Assembly (NCBI GenBank): GCA_937892525.1
Contig: CALAEV010000018.1
Span: forward strand, 17,309-81,308
Origin: an uncultured Clostridia bacterium
Lineage (GTDB): Bacteria; Bacillota; Clostridia; Oscillospirales; Acutalibacteraceae
Direction: 5' to 3'
Length of the DNA stretch: 64,000 nucleotides
The translations under genes were made by a program, and so were the position numbers. The notes beneath the pieces were generated by a model that ran no database searches, had not been told where the DNA came from, and saw only the letters and a program-made list of their open reading frames with translations. Shown piece after piece: positions 53,417-61,705 of this stretch; the first letter of the stretch is position 1; each line of letters opens with the position of its first letter.

Positions 53417-55234
53417 CTACTCTACCGTAACACTCTTTGCAAGGTTTCTCGGCTTATCAACATCAAGACCACGCTCAACTGTTGTGTGGTATGCAAGAAG
53501 TTGAAGTGGCACAACTGTAAGTGATGGTGTTAAATATCTTGAAGCATTAGGAATGAAAACTACTTCATCAGCAATTTCTTCTATACCCTTTGTACCTTCT
53601 TTAACAACAGCAATCACATAAGCACCACGAGCATGAACCTCTTTAATGTTTGATACCATCTTACCGAAAAGAGCGTTATCCGTAGCAATAGCCACAACAA
53701 CTGTACCTTCTTCAATAAGTGAAATAGTACCGTGTTTCAATTCACCTGCACCATAACCCTCACAATGAATGTATGAAATCTCTTTAAGCTTAAGTGAACC
53801 CTCAAGGCAAAGTGGGTAGTCAATACCACGCCCAATAAAGAAAATATGCTCTTTTGTAGCAACAAGCTTTGAAAGTTTTTCAGTAACTTTATCTGTTTCA
53901 AGTGCAATCTTGATTTTCTCAGAAACAGAGATGATTTCATCAGTAAACTGCTTTACATATTCTTCATCAATAAGACCTTTTTCATAAGCCAAGAATGACG
54001 CAAGAATATAAGAAACACCAAGTTGAGCCGAAAAAGCTTTTGTTGTAGCAACTGCTATTTCTGCACCTGCATTTGTGTAAATCACACCGTCACTTTCACG
54101 TGCTATCGTACTGTAAAGCACATTTACAATTGAAAGTGTGAATGCCCCACGCTTTTTTGCTTCACGCAAAGATGCAAGTGTGTCAGCAGTTTCACCTGAT
54201 TGGCTTACAAAAATACAAAGGTCACCTTTTTCGATTATAGGGTTACGGTATCTGAATTCACTTGCAATATCAACAGTTACAGGAATACGAGCCAAGTCCT
54301 CAATAATGTATTTAGCCACCATACCAACATGATAAGCACTACCACAAGCAACAATATAAATGCGCTTTAAGTCCTTAACAAAGTTTTCAGGGAACTGGAA
54401 CGGAAGCACTATTTTACCATTTTTAATAAGAGGTGACACAGTATCGTGCACAGCCCTTGGTTGCTCATAAATTTCCTTTGCCATAAAGTAATCGTATCCA
54501 CATTTTTCTGCAGACTCAATACTCATATTCATTGTTTTAATTTCGCAAGGCTTTTCACTACCATCTTTATCAAAAACCTTGATTTCATCTTTTGAAATCT
54601 CAACAAATTCGTTATCGTTTACAATATAGCAGTCTCTGGTGTAGGGGAGAATAGCAGGAATATCAGATGCTAAATAGTTTTGATTTTTGCCTTTACCAAC
54701 AATCATAGGACTGTCCTTTTTCATAGCAAAAACTTTATCATCATAACCCTTTACAATCATAGCAACTGCATAAGAGCCTTCAAGCATACTTGCAGTTTTT
54801 ATAAGAGTAGCAATTGCATCACCATCAAAAAGACTCTCATAAAGCCCAGCAATAACTTCAGTATCAGTTTGTGATTTGAACTCGTATCCCTTTGCAATAA
54901 GGTCATTTTTAAGTTCGATATAGTTTTCAATAATGCCGTTGTGAACAAGAGTTACAACATCATTCATTGATTTGTGTGGGTGTGCATTTTTCTTATCAGG
55001 TGCACCGTGAGTAGCCCAACGAGTGTGACCAATGCCGATTGTACCTTGTGGATTTTCTTTTTCAACTTCAGCCTGTAAATTATCAATTCTACCTTTTTCC
55101 TTAACAACTGTGACGCCGTTACCTTTAACAGCAATACCGGCTGAATCATAGCCTCTGTATTCAAGACGGCGAAGTCCCTGGAGCAAAATTGGAGCAGCTT
55201 CATTCTCGCCTACAAAACCAACTATTCCACACAT
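53417..55234 (-). CDS. glmS: Glutamine:fructose-6-phosphate aminotransferase (isomerising)
   Basis: First committed enzyme of amino-sugar synthesis, making glucosamine-6-phosphate from fructose-6-phosphate and glutamine. The N-terminal glutaminase starts with the catalytic Cys (MCGIVGFVG) and shows GHTRWATHG and HNGIIENY. Two SIS domains follow (CGSAYHVGMV; FVSQSGETADTL), and the C-terminus ends in DKPRNLAKSVTVE. At 605 residues it is standard. Only 72 bases separate it from the divergent gene, too little for a glmS ribozyme. Confidence 0.97.
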   Translation of the reverse strand: MCGIVGFVGENEAAPILLQGLRRLEYRGYDSAGIAVKGNGVTVVKEKGRIDNLQAEVEKENPQGTIGIGHTRWATHGAPDKKNAHPHKSMNDVVTLVHNGIIENYIELKNDLIAKGYEFKSQTDTEVIAGLYESLFDGDAIATLIKTASMLEGSYAVAMIVKGYDDKVFAMKKDSPMIVGKGKNQNYLASDIPAILPYTRDCYIVNDNEFVEISKDEIKVFDKDGSEKPCEIKTMNMSIESAEKCGYDYFMAKEIYEQPRAVHDTVSPLIKNGKIVLPFQFPENFVKDLKRIYIVACGSAYHVGMVAKYIIEDLARIPVTVDIASEFRYRNPIIEKGDLCIFVSQSGETADTLASLREAKKRGAFTLSIVNVLYSTIARESDGVIYTNAGAEIAVATTKAFSAQLGVSYILASFLAYEKGLIDEEYVKQFTDEIISVSEKIKIALETDKVTEKLSKLVATKEHIFFIGRGIDYPLCLEGSLKLKEISYIHCEGYGAGELKHGTISLIEEGTVVVAIATDNALFGKMVSNIKEVHARGAYVIAVVKEGTKGIEEIADEVVFIPNASRYLTPSLTVVPLQLLAYHTTVERGLDVDKPRNLAKSVTVE

Positions 55235-55247
55235 AAAATCTCTCCTT

Positions 55248-55275
55248 TAAGTATTATTTCTTTTATTTATGTCAA
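55248..55275 (-). promoter_or_regulatory. Possible glmS promoter
   Basis: Minus-strand TTGACA (55270-55275), 16 bases, TACTTA (55248-55253). The -35 is perfect but the -10 is weak; the transcript leader would be very short. Confidence 0.4.
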
Positions 55276-55306
55276 AAATAATTTATGAGTAAAAGGAAGT
55301 GAAAAA

Positions 55307-56125
55307 ATGAAATTTTCATACATTAAACTTAATGCACAGAAAAAACTACTGCAAAATCATTTTACTTGTTTTTGTATTTCAGCTTTACCTTATGTAATTA
55401 TTCTTTTGCTGACTATTTTAAATTATTATTTGTATATTTTTCTAAAAGATATAAATTTTGATTTTGTCCCCTTTATTTCATCTTATGATGTATATGTGAA
55501 AGCGTCACTTTTCACTTTAAGTGTAGTTGCTTCTTTTGCTTTGTGGGAAATATCACAGATTTATTCGCAAAAATATTTCTTTTCACAAATCAGCAAAAAA
55601 CATATAAAACTGAAGTTTCGTCAGTATATAACTGCAATTACTGTATCGATATTGAAGTTTTTTCTGTCAGTTGCGTGGAGTGGGTTTTATCTGCTGCCTT
55701 GCGTAATAACAAGTGCAACCCTCTATTACTCCATACATTCAGGGGATTACACTTTCAATGTAATGCTTACACTTTTTGTAGCATCTGCAATACTTTTTAT
55801 TATAGGAATAAGTTTTATTTATGTTACTCTTAAAAGATACTCAATGTGTAATTTCGTGATTTTTTCAGAAACTAATATAGATGCTATAAAGGTAATTGAA
55901 AAAAGCATAATCCTTACTGAGGGGAATACGGTAAAATATGCATTTTATTGTGTGTCATTTATAGGTTGGTTATTGTCTTGCGTTTTGATAATTCCCATAT
56001 TTTATGTGTTGCCTTATATAAAAATGGCAAAGTATAGTTTTTATAAGGCAATAACAAGGCCACAAGAAAAAATTGAAACACAAAAACCAATTATTTTTTA
56101 TTTTACGCAAAAAGAAAAGGCCTAA
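55307..56125 (+). CDS. Polytopic membrane protein, possibly DUF975-like
   Basis: A 272-residue integral membrane protein with about six helices and a basic, Tyr/Phe-rich character. The layout (helix pair, long loop with amphipathic segment, then SIILTEGNTVKYAFYCVSFIGWLL and a last helix ending YIKMAKYSFYKAIT) is like that of DUF975 membrane proteins, including the GxxxxLF/FxGW-type loop. Function is unknown. The ATG follows AAGGAAGTG. It diverges from glmS and converges on pduL. Confidence 0.7.
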   Translation: MKFSYIKLNAQKKLLQNHFTCFCISALPYVIILLLTILNYYLYIFLKDINFDFVPFISSYDVYVKASLFTLSVVASFALWEISQIYSQKYFFSQISKKHIKLKFRQYITAITVSILKFFLSVAWSGFYLLPCVITSATLYYSIHSGDYTFNVMLTLFVASAILFIIGISFIYVTLKRYSMCNFVIFSETNIDAIKVIEKSIILTEGNTVKYAFYCVSFIGWLLSCVLIIPIFYVLPYIKMAKYSFYKAITRPQEKIETQKPIIFYFTQKEKA

Positions 56126-56150
56126 CAGTTAATCTGTTAGACCTTATTTT
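56117..56150. terminator. Bidirectional terminator between the membrane protein and pduL
   Basis: A 12-bp stem with one mismatch (56117-56128 with 56134-56145, loop TTAAT) is flanked by A-rich and T-rich tracts. Confidence 0.85.
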
Positions 56151-56162
56151 GTTATGTAGGGA

Positions 56163-56735
56163 TTAAAGAATAACACCCATTGTGCCTGGTTTGCAAAGCG
56201 CTGCATTTGATTCGTCTGTATCAATGTGCATAGCAAGTGCAAAGTTAGGATTTACTCTTACCACAACATCACCAAATGTAAGAGTTCTGTCGTCAGATGC
56301 AACTTTAACTTCAACAATCTGTTTGTCAACGAGGCCGTATTTTTCAGCATCGTCAGGAGTCATGTGAATATGTCTCTTTGCAACAATAACGCCGTTTTCA
56401 ATTTCAATTTCGCCTTTAGGACCAACGATTTTGCAACCAGGAGTGTTAGCAATATCACCTGATTCTCTAACAACTGCTGCCACGCCGATTGAACGAGCGT
56501 CAGAAGCAGAAATTTCAACCTGAGTAGCAGGTCTTACAGGACCAAGAATTGAAACGCTAGGGAACTGACCTTTAGGGCCAATAACTGCAATTCTTTCTTC
56601 ACAAGCATACTGACCAGGCTGGGATAAGTCTTTTTTCTTTGTAAGTTCATAGCCTTCGCCGAAAAGGATTTCAAGGTGTTCTTGTGAAATGTGAGCGTGT
56701 CTTGCACTTGTTTCAACTAAAACTGTTTTTTCCAT
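56163..56735 (-). CDS. pduL: Phosphate propanoyl/acetyltransferase PduL
   Basis: Phosphotransacylase of the PduL type, which interconverts acyl-CoA and acyl phosphate. Two zinc-binding repeats are visible: SARHAHISQEHL and KRHIHMTPDDAEKYGL. The 190-residue form lacks the N-terminal encapsulation peptide of microcompartment PduL, and no shell genes are near. It probably serves as a housekeeping phosphotransacetylase for acetate formation. It has its own promoter and terminator. Confidence 0.93.
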   Translation of the reverse strand: MEKTVLVETSARHAHISQEHLEILFGEGYELTKKKDLSQPGQYACEERIAVIGPKGQFPSVSILGPVRPATQVEISASDARSIGVAAVVRESGDIANTPGCKIVGPKGEIEIENGVIVAKRHIHMTPDDAEKYGLVDKQIVEVKVASDDRTLTFGDVVVRVNPNFALAMHIDTDESNAALCKPGTMGVIL

Positions 56736-56780
56736 ATATCATTCTTCTTTCTAAAAATATTTACAAATTTTGCTACCTAT

Positions 56781-56809
56781 ATAATAGACCTTTTTTGTGT
56801 GTTTGTAAA
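56781..56809 (-). promoter_or_regulatory. Sigma-A promoter of pduL
   Basis: Minus-strand TTTACA (56804-56809), 17 bases, TATTAT (56781-56786), about 45 bases before the start codon. Confidence 0.7.
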
Positions 56810-56827
56810 GTGTAAAAGTGTATAACT

Positions 56828-57475
56828 TTATAATAATTCTTCAAAAGATTCTATGTAATAATCTGCAACTGCGCGAATTTCATCTTCGTCTTTTGCCGAA
56901 CTCTTATCATAAACTCCACAAGTTGTAAAGCCACCTTTTTTAGCCCCACGAATTCCTTCAATAATATCTTCAAATACTATGCACTCTTCAGGTGCTATAT
57001 CAATTCGCTCACTTGCAAGCAGATAGATGTCAGGTTCAGTCTTGCCAATGTTAATTTCACTTACATAAGCAGATGCCGAGAAAAAGTCGAAAATGCCGTG
57101 TTTTTTAAGAGTTTCTTCGCAAACAACCTTTTCACTTGCAGTTGCAAAAGCCATTCTAATACCTTTTTCGTGAAGTGATTTAAGATACTCATAAACTCCG
57201 TTTTTCAAGTCAACATTTGTAAGATATCCTTGTGCGCAAAGGTCTAACCACTCGTCAACAATTTCTTCAACACTTTCTTTTATATTGTACTTTTCTTTTG
57301 TGTAAACTGCAGCAGCAGGCAAGTGCATATTCTTAATTATATCAACATATTCTTTCGTTACTTTCAGGTTTCTACGGCTAAAAAATTCTTCGTCAACATC
57401 GTGCCAGATGTGCATTGAGTCAAGAAGTGTGCCGTCTAAATCAAAAATTGCACCTTTAAATTTTGTAATGTCCAT
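56828..57475 (-). CDS. HAD-superfamily phosphatase, beta-phosphoglucomutase-like
   Basis: Subfamily IA HAD hydrolase of 215 residues. The motifs are FDLDGTLLDS (nucleophile Asp), AFATAS, the Lys in GKTEPDIY and VFEDIIEGIRGAKKGG. A helical cap lies between motifs I and II. It would act on a sugar phosphate or similar; the cap does not point to one substrate. The ATG at 57475 follows GGTGAG and comes 1 base after the end of the Cof-type gene, so the pair is co-translated. Confidence 0.88.
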   Translation of the reverse strand: MDITKFKGAIFDLDGTLLDSMHIWHDVDEEFFSRRNLKVTKEYVDIIKNMHLPAAAVYTKEKYNIKESVEEIVDEWLDLCAQGYLTNVDLKNGVYEYLKSLHEKGIRMAFATASEKVVCEETLKKHGIFDFFSASAYVSEINIGKTEPDIYLLASERIDIAPEECIVFEDIIEGIRGAKKGGFTTCGVYDKSSAKDEDEIRAVADYYIESFEELL

Positions 57476-57476
57476 T

Positions 57477-58319
57477 TTACTCACCGAATACATATTTGTT
57501 TATTGCTTTTGCAACACCAAAGTTGTCGTTAGTGTCAGTTGTAAATTTTGCAGTAGATTTCACAAGGTCAGTTCCATTTGACATAGCAAATGAGTAATCT
57601 GCAAATGAAAGCATAGAGCAGTCATTTTCACCGTCGCCAAAGCACATAACATTTTCTTTGCTTATGCTTAGTGCGTCTGCTAATCCTTTAACTGCGAATC
57701 CCTTTGTAGCGTCTTTATCGGTCATTTCAAGATTGCCATTTACACCTTTTATAATAGGGAATGACGATGCAAATGCAACGCTACCGGTTTTGATTACTTT
57801 TTCTTCAATTTCAAGTCTTTCTTCGCCGGTAAGTGAAAGTATATTGAGCTTTTCAATGCCTTGTCCATCAATCAGAGCTTCAAGTGATGAAACAGGCTTA
57901 ATAAAGTCTTTCAGCAAAGCGTGAATGTGAGGGGACACATGCTCTGTGTCAAACATAGCGTAACTTTCATCATTCATATAACACTTGCCGTTAAAATAGA
58001 TTTCATAAATCAAGTTATAATCTTTCAAAATGTTAAAAATCTCAACAGATTGTGTATTGCTCATAAGTGTTGAGCAAACAACTTTTCCTGTATGTAAATC
58101 ATAAGTAATAGCACCGTTTGAAGTAATAAGATAATCTAAAAATGGGAGTTGCTCTACAAGATAATCTGTAAGGATTTTAGTCCTACCACTTGCGATTGCA
58201 ACTTTAATTCCCATATCGTGAGCACGCTTAAATGCCTCAATATTCTCTTTCGGAATAGTTACATGATTTGTGTTAAGAAATGTACCGTCAAGGTCAGTAA
58301 CAATAAGTTTAATAGCCAT
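57477..58319 (-). CDS. Cof-type HAD phosphatase
   Basis: Subfamily IIB HAD hydrolase of 280 residues with the C2 cap typical of Cof/YidA-like sugar-phosphate phosphatases. Motifs are IVTDLDGTFLN, IASGRTK, and MCFGDGENDCSMLSFA. The cell role is probably removal of phosphate from sugar phosphates or flavin precursors. The ATG at 58319 follows AGGTGG; an earlier in-frame ATG at 58337 overlaps the upstream stop. It follows the FkbM gene closely. Confidence 0.9.
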   Translation of the reverse strand: MAIKLIVTDLDGTFLNTNHVTIPKENIEAFKRAHDMGIKVAIASGRTKILTDYLVEQLPFLDYLITSNGAITYDLHTGKVVCSTLMSNTQSVEIFNILKDYNLIYEIYFNGKCYMNDESYAMFDTEHVSPHIHALLKDFIKPVSSLEALIDGQGIEKLNILSLTGEERLEIEEKVIKTGSVAFASSFPIIKGVNGNLEMTDKDATKGFAVKGLADALSISKENVMCFGDGENDCSMLSFADYSFAMSNGTDLVKSTAKFTTDTNDNFGVAKAINKYVFGE

Positions 58320-58327
58320 AAGACCAC

Positions 58328-59380
58328 CTATATACAATAAATATTTGTGTCCCAGAATGAGATGTGTTTGTGATGACGAAGATAAATTCTGTAATTCTCA
58401 TTCATTTCTTTGATTTTATTTACAAGTGCGAATATATCTTCACTTTTGTGATAAACTGCCATGCAGAGTTTTGGCCGACTTGCAAGTGTTAGGCAAGCAC
58501 CTTTAAGCATTTCGCTTTCAGCACCTTCAATGTCAATGTTTATGTATGAAAAATCTCCATACTTTTCAGTGATATAATCAACACAGATTGCACTTTTTTC
58601 CTCGCCTTGTGATTTTGCCGAAGCCCCACGACCTTTGTTTCCGTCGAAAGTCAGAGTGCAGTTTTCACTCCAAATAGCATTATTAAGAGTAGTGCAATTT
58701 TCAAGATTTTCACAGTTAATCTGTAACTTTTTGAATGTGCGTGTGTCCGGCTCAACCGCAACGATTTTTTCATAGGAATTTGCATATTTCAAGAATTCCT
58801 CAACCGTGTCACCACGATAAGCCCCAAGGTCAAGAAAACTCTCGTTTTTGCCTAAATTAAGAATGTTAAAGGCTTCATCTTTTGTGGTTTCACATTCAAA
58901 ACAGTAGTTCAAATCGCCTGTAATCTGAAAACGAATTATATTCTCAAACACCTTTTTTGATTGCTCATCTGCAAGTGAAGAATATGCAAGTTTAATTTCA
59001 TTAAGATTGCTTTTAAGAAAGTCTTTATTAAAAATTTCACTTTCATAAACAGGTACAGATGGCATAATTACCTTGTGCCGTAATGACAACGCTTTAATAT
59101 TTTCAATAACTTCAGCAAGAGGACTCGCAAAAGCCAAGGCAATAACAAAATCACCTATTTCACTTTCAAGCGCCGATATAGATTTTACTTCAAAGCCACG
59201 AAAAGTGCGTTTGCGAACAAATCCATCACTTGCAACTACTGCTGAAACAGTAATACCAAGGCGTTGGAATTCTTGGAATACTCTGTCTGCACCGTTGCCT
59301 GTGCCATAAACTGCAATAGGTAGGGGAGTATTCTTTAAAAATTCCCAACTTGATTCAATTGTCAATAAATCTTTAAACAT
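58328..59380 (-). CDS. FkbM-family methyltransferase
   Basis: A 350-residue protein with a N-terminal nucleotide-binding-like fold (PIAVYGTGNGADRVF, about residues 18-32) and a C-terminal SAM-dependent FkbM domain: SFLDLGAYRGDTVEEF, VAVEPDTRTF, and INIDIEGAESEMLKGA. Such two-domain proteins often sit with polysaccharide genes and methylate sugars; here no such cluster is adjacent. The ATG at 59380 follows AGGTGGTGGAG. The frame remains open for 34 more codons through a repeat element, which I exclude. Confidence 0.87.
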   Translation of the reverse strand: MFKDLLTIESSWEFLKNTPLPIAVYGTGNGADRVFQEFQRLGITVSAVVASDGFVRKRTFRGFEVKSISALESEIGDFVIALAFASPLAEVIENIKALSLRHKVIMPSVPVYESEIFNKDFLKSNLNEIKLAYSSLADEQSKKVFENIIRFQITGDLNYCFECETTKDEAFNILNLGKNESFLDLGAYRGDTVEEFLKYANSYEKIVAVEPDTRTFKKLQINCENLENCTTLNNAIWSENCTLTFDGNKGRGASAKSQGEEKSAICVDYITEKYGDFSYINIDIEGAESEMLKGACLTLASRPKLCMAVYHKSEDIFALVNKIKEMNENYRIYLRHHKHISFWDTNIYCI

Positions 59381-59404
59381 AACTCCACCACCTTTCTTTG
59401 AATT

Positions 59405-59455
59405 GCCTTCCCCTTGAGGGGAAGGTGGCAACGCGTAAGCGTTGACGGATGAGGT
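59405..59455. repeat. Short palindromic repeat element upstream of the FkbM gene
   Basis: Two adjacent hairpins are visible: CCTTCCCC-TTGA-GGGGAAGG (59406-59425) and AACGC-GTAA-GCGTT (59430-59443), followed by GACGGATGAGGTG. It is GC-rich compared with its surroundings and looks like a dispersed intergenic element known from gut Firmicutes. Confidence 0.6.
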
Positions 59456-59488
59456 GTTATATAATAATACCATACAAAACACAAAAAT

Positions 59489-59525
59489 AAAAGCACTTGC
59501 TATAAAATAACAAGTGCTTTTTGAA
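59489..59525 (-). terminator. Terminator downstream of the amino-acid permease
   Basis: A perfect 11-bp stem (59489-59499 with 59511-59521) lies about 20 bases past the permease stop codon. Confidence 0.8.
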
Positions 59526-59542
59526 ACTATGTATTAACTTAA

Positions 59543-60976
59543 TTATGCCTTTTTCTTTGGCTTCATAACAAGAGCGCCGATAGCCATAATTACTACGAAT
59601 ACAACAAGGTAGAAAAGAACTGGGCAGCTGAATCCTGCGCCTGCTTCTTTAGCAGCAATATATGGAGCATAACCATGTGAGTAAATAGCAGCAACTACCA
59701 TGAATGCTGAACCGATAATACCAAGTGCTGGAAGAACAAATCTCTTAACAACTGGAAGTCCTTTTTCTTTAATCATGAACTTGATGAACATTGGAATATA
59801 AAGTCCATAAATTGTGATGATTGGAAGTTCTGATGAGTCAAAGCTGAACTTGCCGAACCAAGGTGTAGCTGTAAGGTTTGCACCATAGAAATAAACAAGC
59901 CAAGCAGCAACAATTACAAGACCAATAATACATGAGTTTGAAGGCATACCAGAAGCTGGGTCAACCTGTTTCATAAGGTCAACTTTAGGACCCATGTTAC
60001 GAACTGAAAGTGAGTACATACCACGGATTGTACCGATAAGAAGACCATTAAGAGTACCAAGGCAAGAAACTGCAACGAAGAGGTTAAGAATGTTACCAAG
60101 AACGTTGCCAAATACTGTTGTGAAAGCACTTGCTGTACCTTCGTCCATAAGAGTCTTAACAGGAGCACCACCTGCAACACCGATGTAGTAGAAGAGGTAA
60201 ATTGCGATGATGATGATACCACCAACTACAAGAGCGATAGGAAGATTCTTTTTAGAATCTTTGATTTCTGAGTTGATTGATGTAGCAAGAATCCAACCTT
60301 CATAAGCGAAAGCAGTAGCAACAACAGCACCAAAGAGAGGAGACATATCGCCAGCGCTTGTAGCAAAGTTAGAAGAAAGGATTGATGTTGGCTCACCAGC
60401 AAGGTTGTGTGTAAGACCATAGATTGTACCAACAATTGCCATCAAAAGAAGTGGGATAAACTTGATAAATGTAGCACTAATCTGAAGTTTACCTGCAAGT
60501 TTTGAAGAAAGTGTGTTAACTGCAAATACGCAGATAAGAATGAAACCTGCAAGAAGGAATGTTTCACTACCTGTTACAGGGTCGCCTGCGAGCTGTAAAT
60601 CAGGGTTTACTGATACTAAGAATGTAAGGAAGTATCTTGCAGTAAGCCAAGCAAGAACAGATGTCATTGCAGGCATGTAGATTGTTGTTGCAAACCAACC
60701 CATCATGTAGCCGTATTTAGGACCAATTGTTGCTTCAGCATAGTCAACAAGACCGTTAACCTTTTCATAACGCTGAGCCATAACGCAGAATGCGAGAACA
60801 CAGCAAATCATGATAACGCCACCGATAATCCAAGCTAAGATACCGAGAGGCATATCGCCGTTAGTCTTTTGAAGAATTGCCTGAGCTTTGAAGAAAACAC
60901 CGGAACCTACAACAGTACCTACAACCATGCAGATAGCCATCAAAAGTCCGTATTGTTTCTTGAGACCGTTTTCCAT
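59543..60976 (-). CDS. APC-superfamily amino-acid permease
   Basis: A 477-residue transporter with about twelve helices of the amino acid-polyamine-organocation superfamily. The first helix has the substrate-binding MVVGTVVGSGVFFK motif, and FAYEGWILATSINSEIKDSKKNLP is the typical conserved loop after helix 6. Its closest class is the L-type/SteT-like exchangers; substrate is not clear. The ATG at 60976 follows AAAGGATGG. It has a single-gene transcription unit. Confidence 0.9.
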   Translation of the reverse strand: MENGLKKQYGLLMAICMVVGTVVGSGVFFKAQAILQKTNGDMPLGILAWIIGGVIMICCVLAFCVMAQRYEKVNGLVDYAEATIGPKYGYMMGWFATTIYMPAMTSVLAWLTARYFLTFLVSVNPDLQLAGDPVTGSETFLLAGFILICVFAVNTLSSKLAGKLQISATFIKFIPLLLMAIVGTIYGLTHNLAGEPTSILSSNFATSAGDMSPLFGAVVATAFAYEGWILATSINSEIKDSKKNLPIALVVGGIIIIAIYLFYYIGVAGGAPVKTLMDEGTASAFTTVFGNVLGNILNLFVAVSCLGTLNGLLIGTIRGMYSLSVRNMGPKVDLMKQVDPASGMPSNSCIIGLVIVAAWLVYFYGANLTATPWFGKFSFDSSELPIITIYGLYIPMFIKFMIKEKGLPVVKRFVLPALGIIGSAFMVVAAIYSHGYAPYIAAKEAGAGFSCPVLFYLVVFVVIMAIGALVMKPKKKA

Positions 60977-61007
60977 AAAAACCATCCTTTATAAAAATAT
61001 TTGTGTT

Positions 61008-61036
61008 ATTATACAACATAAAAAGACAAAAGTAAA
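61008..61036 (-). promoter_or_regulatory. Sigma-A promoter of the permease
   Basis: Minus-strand TTTACT (61031-61036), 17 bases, TATAAT (61008-61013). Confidence 0.65.
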
Positions 61037-61131
61037 TACTTTTTTTAAAAATTATTTTAGCAAAGTAAAGCGTTAACACGATAAATTGAATAAAAAGTAA
61101 AATTCAGGTAAAATTTAATCAAAAAAACTAA

Positions 61132-61278
61132 ACAAATTATAGTTTGTCGGTGCGATATGTTACTAATATGGGGCGGTCGTAGGGGCGGATATTATCCGCC
61201 CGTTCTAAAGTATGGTTAATTCAATGTGGGCGGATGGTATCCGCCCCTACGAAAACACCCCGACAAACTCAAATTTGT
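61132..61278. repeat. MITE-like nested inverted repeat, about 147 bp
   Basis: Outer arms 61132-61150 and 61260-61278 are inverted copies (both contain AGTTTGTCGG, with two mismatches over 19 bases). Inner arms 61178-61201 and 61228-61251 are inverted copies with three differences over 24 bases (CGTAGGGGCGGAT...). Each inner arm is itself a palindrome of GGGCGGAT and ATCCGCCC. The core is GC-rich within AT-rich DNA. It carries no ORF and no visible target-site duplication. It fills most of the gene-free stretch 60977-61404 together with the two flanking promoters. Confidence 0.75.
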
Positions 61279-61342
61279 AAAACATAAACATAATCAAAAA
61301 GTAATAATTTTCAACAAGACGCATATAATTATTAAAAAGTAC

Positions 61343-61371
61343 TTGACAAAATAGTTTTAAGAGTGTATTAT
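61343..61371 (+). promoter_or_regulatory. Sigma-A promoter of the tRNA gene
   Basis: Consensus TTGACA (61343-61348), 17 bases, TATTAT (61366-61371), 34 bases before the tRNA. Confidence 0.85.
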
Positions 61372-61404
61372 TATAAGGCACTCGAGAGAGTAACAGTTAA
61401 ATAT

Positions 61405-61480
<76 letters not shown>

Positions 61481-61485
61481 AATCA

Positions 61486-61533
61486 GATACCACTATTGAT
61501 ACAATTCAGGTCAATAGTGGTATCGTTGTTTTA
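61486..61533 (+). terminator. Terminator of the tRNA gene
   Basis: A perfect 14-bp stem (GATACCACTATTGA at 61486-61499 with its complement at 61511-61524) starts 5 bases past the tRNA end and is followed by GTTGTTTTA. Confidence 0.85.
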
Positions 61534-61561
61534 TACAGTATTTAAGCCATTTAAAAGAATT

Positions 61562-61608
61562 AAGCGTTGCATTTGGGATTTTTTCGTCCCTTGTGCAACG
61601 CTTTTTAT
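61562..61608. terminator. Second strong hairpin, bidirectional terminator
   Basis: The stem AAGCGTTGCA (61562-61571) with TGCAACGCTT (61594-61603) contains an inner GGGA/TCCC pair and is followed by T residues. It lies about 100 bases past the stop codon of the GIY-YIG gene and could end that minus-strand transcript. Positions 61609-61705 hold nothing else I can assign. Confidence 0.7.
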
Positions 61609-61705
61609 TGCCTATTAAGTTGATTAGTGAGAAAATCTATCTTACCTATCGTTAAATTACTGATAATCGTTATTTTACTGAAATCCGAACTATTTTATTC
61701 GTGCT

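Noticed and set aside
55235..55306. glmS ribozyme/riboswitch upstream of glmS
   Set aside because: Only 72 bases lie between glmS and the divergent gene, and a good -35 box lies inside them. The ribozyme needs about 150 bases of leader and none of its core was seen.
59381..59482. N-terminal extension of the FkbM protein
   Set aside because: The extra 34 codons run through a repeat element, lack a ribosome binding site and do not match the family; ATG 59380 has AGGTGG.
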